NCBI GenBank assembly: GCA_041628615.1
Contig: JBFKOW010000057.1
Span: forward strand, 1 to 18,133
Direction of reading: 5' to 3'
DNA from: JAMWZF01 sp041628615
GTDB taxonomy: Bacteria; Pseudomonadota; Alphaproteobacteria; Rhodobacterales; Rhodobacteraceae
Length of the DNA: 18,133 nt
Position 1 is the first letter of the stretch; every line of letters starts with the position of its first letter. This document shows positions 13,747 to 18,133 of the stretch, in pieces. The position numbers and the translations under genes were made by a program. The notes under the pieces were generated by a model. That model saw only the letters and a list, made by a program, of their open reading frames with translations. It was not told where the DNA came from and searched no databases.

Positions 13747-14316
13747 TTGGGCCAGGTTGAGCGATCCTCCCTTGCGGGCCTTCACGTCATCCCGGTGATG
13801 CAGGGCGAGACCCACATCTCCCGCGAGCCGAACGACGTGCTGACCTCGATCCTCGGATCCTGCATCGCGGCCTGCATGTGGGATCCCGAGGCGCGGGTCG
13901 GCGGCCTCACCCATTTCCTGCTGCCGGGCACGGGCCAGTCCGGCCGGAACATGATGAAATACGGCGTCCATGCCATGGAACTTCTCGTGAACGGGTTGCT
14001 GCGGGCCGGCGGCGACCGGCACCGGTTCAAGGTCCGGCTTCTTGGCGGGGCCAAGATGTACGACGGCGCTATGGATATCGGTGCCGAGAACGCGCATTTC
14101 GCCAAATGGTACGTCGCCAACGAGGGCTTCGATCTCGTCGATCATTCGCTTGGCGGGCGGCAGGGTCGCAATGTCCGGTTCTGGCCGGTGTCCGGAAACG
14201 TGGAGTGCTACCTCCTCGACCGCACCGAAGCGGCCGCCGCACCGCTGGCAGCCAGCAGGCCGATGAGAACCCCGGTGGCGACCCATGCGGCCGAGGGAGA
14301 GGTTGATCTTTTCTGA
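13747..14316 (+). CDS. cheD: Chemoreceptor glutamine deamidase CheD
   Basis: A 189-residue deamidase that converts receptor glutamines to glutamates, making methylation sites. Seen: HVIPVMQGETHISREPNDVL, then catalytic T33, C39 and H56 in TSILGSCIAAC and GLTHFLLPG; the spacings (6 and 17 residues) equal those of Thermotoga CheD. Further on are MKYGVHAMELLVNGLL, FKVRLLGGAKM and IGAENAHFAKWYVANEGF. The start is a TTG at 13747, chosen for its AGGAAGG site; a GTG 30 codons upstream has no site and would add a non-family extension. The C-terminus, EGEVDLF, matches the tail of the CheT-like protein. Gap to that gene: 307 bp. Being last in the operon with a TTG start, CheD is probably made at a low level. 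Confidence 0.88.
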   Translation: MGQVERSSLAGLHVIPVMQGETHISREPNDVLTSILGSCIAACMWDPEARVGGLTHFLLPGTGQSGRNMMKYGVHAMELLVNGLLRAGGDRHRFKVRLLGGAKMYDGAMDIGAENAHFAKWYVANEGFDLVDHSLGGRQGRNVRFWPVSGNVECYLLDRTEAAAAPLAASRPMRTPVATHAAEGEVDLF

Positions 14317-14389
14317 CCGGCCCGCGGCCTCGGCCCCGCCCCGTTTTCTGCCGCCGCAGTTCCGGTCCGGGCCCGGCGGCGGCGCGGCG
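14317..14389. other. Convergent spacer with a G+C-rich inverted repeat
   Basis: A 73-bp spacer between cheD and the convergent oxidoreductase gene. GCCGCCGC (14350-14357) is complementary to GCGGCGGC (14376-14383) around an 18-nt loop that itself contains CCGG repeats. A TTTT lies before the repeat on the plus strand, not after it on either strand, so it is not a canonical terminator. It may still slow both transcripts. Confidence 0.3.
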
Positions 14390-15697
14390 TCAGCCCAGAA
14401 CCGAGTAGCTGGACTCCGGGTTCCGCGGCCGCTTGCGCGAATAGAACCCGACGTCGATCTCGCGCCCGACATGGGGCAGCCGGAACCGCAGCGGCGTGGC
14501 GTCGTGGTCGGCCCCGTCCTCGCAATAGCCGATCAGCGCGGCCATCATCCGGCCCGCGATCGGGGCGTTCTTGTACTGGTTCCCGCTGGTGCCGCAGGCC
14601 ATGTAGAACCCGGGCAGGGATGACCGGTCGTAGATCGGAATCCAGTCGGTCGAGGCGTCGTAGAGGTCGACGACGCCGCGGGCCCGGGACGGGATGCCGA
14701 GCGACGGCACCCGCTGGGCATAGCGCAGGGCCTGCGTCGTCCACTGGTCGGTGAAGGCGCGGTCGTAGCCGGTGTCGCTGTCGACCCAGTCGTGGGGATC
14801 GCAGGGCGGATCCTCGGACCCGATCAGGATGTGGTTGCCGGTCTCGGGCCGGCAGTAGACGGCGATGTCGCTGTCGGACACGATCATCCCCCGCGACTCG
14901 AAATCGAAGCCCTCCGGGGCCGGGACGTGCACCACCTCCTGCCGCAGCGGGCGGGTCTGGATCGTCATGTCGTCGAGCACCCCCGCCATCCGGTTGACCC
15001 GGGCCGATCCCGGCCCGGCGACGTTGACCACCACCGGGGCATGTATCTCGGTCCCGTCCGCCAGGCCCACCCCGGCGACCCGTCCACCGGCCTGCAGGAT
15101 GCCGGTCACCTCGGCCCCGAGCCTCAGCTCGGCCCCGGCGCGGCCCGCCGCGGCGGCGAGGTTTTGCGCCGAGAGGGCCGGATCGTTGACATGTCCGGCG
15201 CGGGGCCAGAACACCGCCCCGTCGATCCGGCCGCCGGTCGGTTCGCCGAAGCCCGGCGCGTCCATCCGCTTGGCGGGCGCGAAGCGATCCAGCCGGTAGA
15301 TCGGCAGCCGGCGCTCGATCTCCTCCGCGCTCCAGATTTCGTAGGGGCAGCCGAGTTCGGCGCTGTAGCGCATGTGTTTCTCGAGATGGCCGTTCGCCTC
15401 GGTCCGCATCACCAGGCAGCCGGTCTCGCGGAACTCGGCCAGCGGCGTCCCGGCGGACAGATCCAGGTAGGTGGCCCAGTCGCGCCAGTAGTGGTAGCCC
15501 TCCCAGGCCAGCGCAGTGCCGTCGAAGGTCGAGTAATGCATCCGGATGATCGCGCAGGACCCCGCGGTCGAGCCGTGCCCGACCTGCCGGTTGCGGTCGA
15601 TCGACAGCACCCGGCGGCCCTGCCGCGCCAGTTCGAGCGCGATGGCCGAGCCGATGACCCCGGTCCCGATCACGATGGCATCGGCGGTGCGCGTCAT
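14390..15697 (-). CDS. FAD-dependent oxidoreductase (DAO/sarcosine oxidase beta-like family)
   Basis: A 435-residue flavoprotein. Seen: N-terminal FAD-binding Rossmann motif G11-x-G13-x-x-G16 in IVIGTGVIGSAIALELARQG, the acidic residue of LSIDRN, GSTAGSCAIIRMHYS (about 43-57), and a C-terminal GFYMACGTSGNQYKNAPIAG, the second flavin-contact region of the D-amino-acid oxidase/sarcosine oxidase superfamily. Known: such enzymes oxidise secondary or tertiary amines, often N-methyl amino acids. The substrate cannot be read from sequence. The start is the ATG at 15697, overlapping the stop of the upstream GcvT-fusion gene by 4 bp (ATGA), so the two are co-translated and probably act in the same pathway. 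No signal peptide is visible, so it is likely cytoplasmic. The same reading frame remains open far upstream but only as a shadow of the neighbouring gene. Confidence 0.85.
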   Translation of the reverse strand: MTRTADAIVIGTGVIGSAIALELARQGRRVLSIDRNRQVGHGSTAGSCAIIRMHYSTFDGTALAWEGYHYWRDWATYLDLSAGTPLAEFRETGCLVMRTEANGHLEKHMRYSAELGCPYEIWSAEEIERRLPIYRLDRFAPAKRMDAPGFGEPTGGRIDGAVFWPRAGHVNDPALSAQNLAAAAGRAGAELRLGAEVTGILQAGGRVAGVGLADGTEIHAPVVVNVAGPGSARVNRMAGVLDDMTIQTRPLRQEVVHVPAPEGFDFESRGMIVSDSDIAVYCRPETGNHILIGSEDPPCDPHDWVDSDTGYDRAFTDQWTTQALRYAQRVPSLGIPSRARGVVDLYDASTDWIPIYDRSSLPGFYMACGTSGNQYKNAPIAGRMMAALIGYCEDGADHDATPLRFRLPHVGREIDVGFYSRKRPRNPESSYSVLG

Positions 15698-18133
15698 GCC
15701 CGGCCCCGCTCCGCCGCCGGCGCGCCGCCCGCCGCGATGCCGCGCATGGCCAGCCCGGCCGGGTCGTGGGGCGAGGCCGGGATCACCCGCGCGGCGCATT
15801 CCCGGCCCACCACGTGCACCGACAGGACGCTGCCTTCGGCGGCGTGCGCGCTGTCGACCAGCGCCATCGCCAGCGACCGGCCGACCGTGTGGCCGTATCC
15901 GCCGGACGTCACGAAGCCCACCCGGCGGCCCCCGGACCAGACCGGCTCGTAGCCGCTGGCATCGGCGTCCGCCGCGTCGATCTCGAGCGTCACCAGCCGC
16001 TGCGCCGGGCCGCCGCCGTCCCGTTCGGCCATCGCCGCGGCCTTGCCGACGAAGTCCTTGGACCAGTCGATCCAGCGGTCCATCCCGGTCATTCCAGGCG
16101 TGTAGCGCTGGGTGAACTCGGCCGACCAGATGCCGAAGGATTTCTCCAGCCGCAGCGACAGCAGCGCGTTGAACCCGATCTCGCGCATCCCGAGCCCGAC
16201 CCCGGCGTGCAACAGCGTGTCGCGCAGGGCGATGTGGTCGCCCATCCGGCAGTTGATCTCGTAGCCCAGTTCGCCGCAGACCGACATCCGCGCGACCCGG
16301 GCCCGGATCAGCCCGATATCGGCCGCCATGCAGCCCATGAACGGCAGCGCGCCGACCGGATCGGCGGTCACCCGTTCGATCACCGCCCGGGAGTTGGGAC
16401 CGGACAGCGAGAACCCCGCCATCTCCTCGCCGAGATCGCGCAGGACGACGCCGTCGTCGAGGTGGTCGCGGAACCAGCGCATGTGCCAGGCCCGCAGGTA
16501 GTAGGATCCCATGATCCACCAGGTCCCGTCGCCCCAGTTGAACAGCGTCAGGTCGCCCTTGAGCCGCCCCGACGGCGCCAGCATCGGCGCCAGCCGGGCC
16601 CGCCCGGGCGCCGGCAGCCGCGAGGCCACCATGCGGTCGAGCCAGGCCTCGGCCCCCGGCCCCGACACCTCGTAGCGGGAGAACGCGGTGATATCGAGCA
16701 GCCCCACCGCCTCGCGGGTGGCGCGGCATTCCTCGGCCACGATCGGGAAGGCGTTCGACCGCTTCAGCGTCGGCGTCTCCGCGAAGTCCGGCGACGGCGC
16801 GAAGTAGAGCGGCACCTCCATGTCCCAGCTTTGTCCCCAGCGCGCCCCGGCGTCGGTCATCCCGCCCCAGGCCGGGGCCTTCTTCAGCGGCCGGCCGGCG
16901 GGGAGCTGTTCGTTGGGATAGGTCATCACGAAGCGGCGCGAATAGAACTGCCCGGTGGTCTGCCGGATGTATTCGCGGTTCTCGGCCCAGGGTCCGTAGC
17001 GGGCCACGTCCATGCACCAGGTATCGGCCTCGGTCTCGCCCTCGATCATCCATTCGGCAAGGCTCTTGCCGACGCCGCCGCCCTGCAGGAACCCGGCCAT
17101 CACCGCGCAGGCGCACCAGTAGCCGCGCTTGCCCGGCACCGGCCCCACAAGCGGGTTGCCGTCGGGCGAGAAGGTGAAGGCGCCGTTGACCCAGGTCTTG
17201 ACGCCCACCTCCTGCAGCGCCGGATAGCGGTGAAACCCCATCACGAGTTCGTTCTCGATCCGGTCGGTCTGTTCCTGGAACAGTTCCATCCCGTAATCCC
17301 AGGGCGCGCCGTCCATCGCCCAGTGCTCGTGGTCGACCTCGTAGATGCCGAGCAGGATGCCCTTCTGGTCCTGCCGCATGTAGGTGAAGCCCTCGAGATC
17401 CACGGTCATCGGCACCTCGAAGTCGAGCGCCGCCACCTCGGGGATCGTGTCCGAGATCAGGTAGTGGTGCTTGAGCGGCGAGACCGGCAGCTCGATCCCG
17501 GCCATCCGCCCAAGCTGCTTGGCCCAGAGTCCGGCGGCGTTGACCACGTGTTCGCAGTCGATCGCCCCCTTGTCGGTGAGGACCCGCCAGCCCTCGGCGG
17601 TCTGCTCCAGCGCCTCGACCTTCGTGTGCTCGTAGTATTCCGCGCCGCGCTTGCGGGCGGCGATGGCGTAGGCGTGGACCGTGCCGGTGGTGTCGACATA
17701 GCCCTCGCGGTCGGCCCAGAGCGCGCCCAGCACCCCGTCGGTGGACATGATCGGGCAGCGCGCCTGCGCCTCCTGCGGGGTCATCAGCGCGCAGTCCTCG
17801 ATGCCGATGGACTGGAACACCCGGTAGGCCGATTGCAGCCATTCCCAGCGCTCCGGCGTCCCGGCGAGGGTGAGGCCGCCGGTCATGTGCAGGCCGATGT
17901 TCTGGCCGCTCTCCCGTTCGACCTCGGACAGCAGGTCGATGGTGTAGGCCTGCAGCGCCGCCATGTTCGGGTCGGCGTTCAGCGCGTGGATGCCGCCGGC
18001 CGCGTGCCACGACGATCCCGCGGTCAGCACCGACCGTTCGAGCAGGACCACGTCGGTCCAGCCCATCCTGGCGAGGTGGTAGAGCACCGAGGCGCCGACG
18101 ACCCCGCCGCCGACCACAACCACGCGATACCGG
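15694..18133 (-). CDS. FAD-dependent oxidoreductase/GcvT fusion, dimethylglycine/sarcosine dehydrogenase family (5' end outside window)
   Basis: 812 residues are visible; the start codon lies beyond the right edge, and the visible N-terminus (RYRVVVVGGGVVG) must lack only a few residues. Seen: FAD-binding GGGVVG (8-13 of the visible part); LTAGSSWHAAGG (about 36-47), whose His corresponds to the covalent FAD-attachment residue in dimethylglycine dehydrogenase; GVGKSLAEWM near the end of the oxidoreductase domain; then from about 430 a GcvT-type folate-binding domain (GLLDITAFSRYEVSGPGAEA, FSLSGPNSRAV, CGELGYEINC) and a GcvT C-terminal barrel (PVWSGGRRVGFVTSGGYGHT). Known: these fusions oxidatively demethylate dimethylglycine, sarcosine or related compounds, passing the one-carbon unit to tetrahydrofolate. 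A GTG at 18123 opens the same frame but lies inside the FAD motif, so it is not the start. The exact substrate is unknown. Confidence 0.88.
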   Translation of the reverse strand, partial: RYRVVVVGGGVVGASVLYHLARMGWTDVVLLERSVLTAGSSWHAAGGIHALNADPNMAALQAYTIDLLSEVERESGQNIGLHMTGGLTLAGTPERWEWLQSAYRVFQSIGIEDCALMTPQEAQARCPIMSTDGVLGALWADREGYVDTTGTVHAYAIAARKRGAEYYEHTKVEALEQTAEGWRVLTDKGAIDCEHVVNAAGLWAKQLGRMAGIELPVSPLKHHYLISDTIPEVAALDFEVPMTVDLEGFTYMRQDQKGILLGIYEVDHEHWAMDGAPWDYGMELFQEQTDRIENELVMGFHRYPALQEVGVKTWVNGAFTFSPDGNPLVGPVPGKRGYWCACAVMAGFLQGGGVGKSLAEWMIEGETEADTWCMDVARYGPWAENREYIRQTTGQFYSRRFVMTYPNEQLPAGRPLKKAPAWGGMTDAGARWGQSWDMEVPLYFAPSPDFAETPTLKRSNAFPIVAEECRATREAVGLLDITAFSRYEVSGPGAEAWLDRMVASRLPAPGRARLAPMLAPSGRLKGDLTLFNWGDGTWWIMGSYYLRAWHMRWFRDHLDDGVVLRDLGEEMAGFSLSGPNSRAVIERVTADPVGALPFMGCMAADIGLIRARVARMSVCGELGYEINCRMGDHIALRDTLLHAGVGLGMREIGFNALLSLRLEKSFGIWSAEFTQRYTPGMTGMDRWIDWSKDFVGKAAAMAERDGGGPAQRLVTLEIDAADADASGYEPVWSGGRRVGFVTSGGYGHTVGRSLAMALVDSAHAAEGSVLSVHVVGRECAARVIPASPHDPAGLAMRGIAAGGAPAAERGRA

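Noticed and set aside
13447..13760. Two small frames (53 and 51 codons) before cheD as genes
   Set aside because: Low third-position G+C compared with neighbours, Arg/Pro-rich, no family similarity, and the second runs into cheD; reported only as a gap and a finding.
14350..14383. Inverted repeat as an intrinsic terminator of cheD or the oxidoreductase gene
   Set aside because: The loop is 18 nt and no T-run follows on either strand.
15698..18010. Very long minus-strand extension of the DAO-type oxidoreductase frame (1206 codons in total)
   Set aside because: A shadow frame inside the GcvT-fusion gene: low-complexity Arg/Gly/Ala-rich translation, while the other frame shows clear FAD and GcvT motifs.

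Overview
The window is very G+C-rich, densely packed alphaproteobacterial DNA, most likely chromosomal and from the Rhodobacteraceae/Paracoccaceae. The evidence is a complete beta-hydroxyaspartate cycle (BHAC) cluster in the Paracoccus denitrificans arrangement, an alphaproteobacterial-type chemotaxis operon, and an FAD-oxidoreductase/GcvT gene pair common in marine Rhodobacterales. I saw no rRNA, tRNA, CRISPR array, IS element or phage gene.

Left part (1-3415): the 5' part of a zntB-like CorA-family metal transporter gene runs off the left edge on the minus strand. Divergent from it are two translationally coupled ABC-transporter permeases of the MalF/MalG sugar type, with no ATPase or binding protein beside them. 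They converge on an IclR-family regulator, called here BhcR.

Central metabolic cluster (2585-8068): bhcR is divergent from bhcA-bhcB-bhcC-bhcD. These encode the four BHAC enzymes. BhcA is an aspartate-glyoxylate aminotransferase, BhcC a beta-hydroxyaspartate aldolase, BhcB a beta-hydroxyaspartate dehydratase and BhcD an iminosuccinate reductase. Together they turn two glyoxylate into oxaloacetate without losing carbon, using glycine and aspartate as carriers. The bhcR-bhcA spacer is strikingly A+T-rich and full of small inverted repeats. A strong 13-bp hairpin lies between bhcC and bhcD.

Middle (8168-8389): a lone 73-residue protein made almost only of a DnaJ-type four-motif zinc-finger domain.

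Chemotaxis operon (8497-14316, plus strand): a STAS-domain protein, cheY, cheA, cheW, cheR, a second cheY, a small CheT/CheZ-like protein with a DxxxQ motif, and cheD. Genes overlap or abut except for a 307-bp gap before cheD. There is no cheB and no chemoreceptor. The CheT-like protein and CheD end in the same VDLF tail, written with different codons.

Right part (14390-18133, minus strand): an FAD-dependent oxidoreductase of the DAO type, overlapping by 4 bp the end of an FAD-oxidoreductase/GcvT fusion protein (dimethylglycine/sarcosine dehydrogenase family) whose start lies beyond the right edge. Such enzymes demethylate N-methylated glycines. The resulting glycine could feed the BHAC, but that link is inference.
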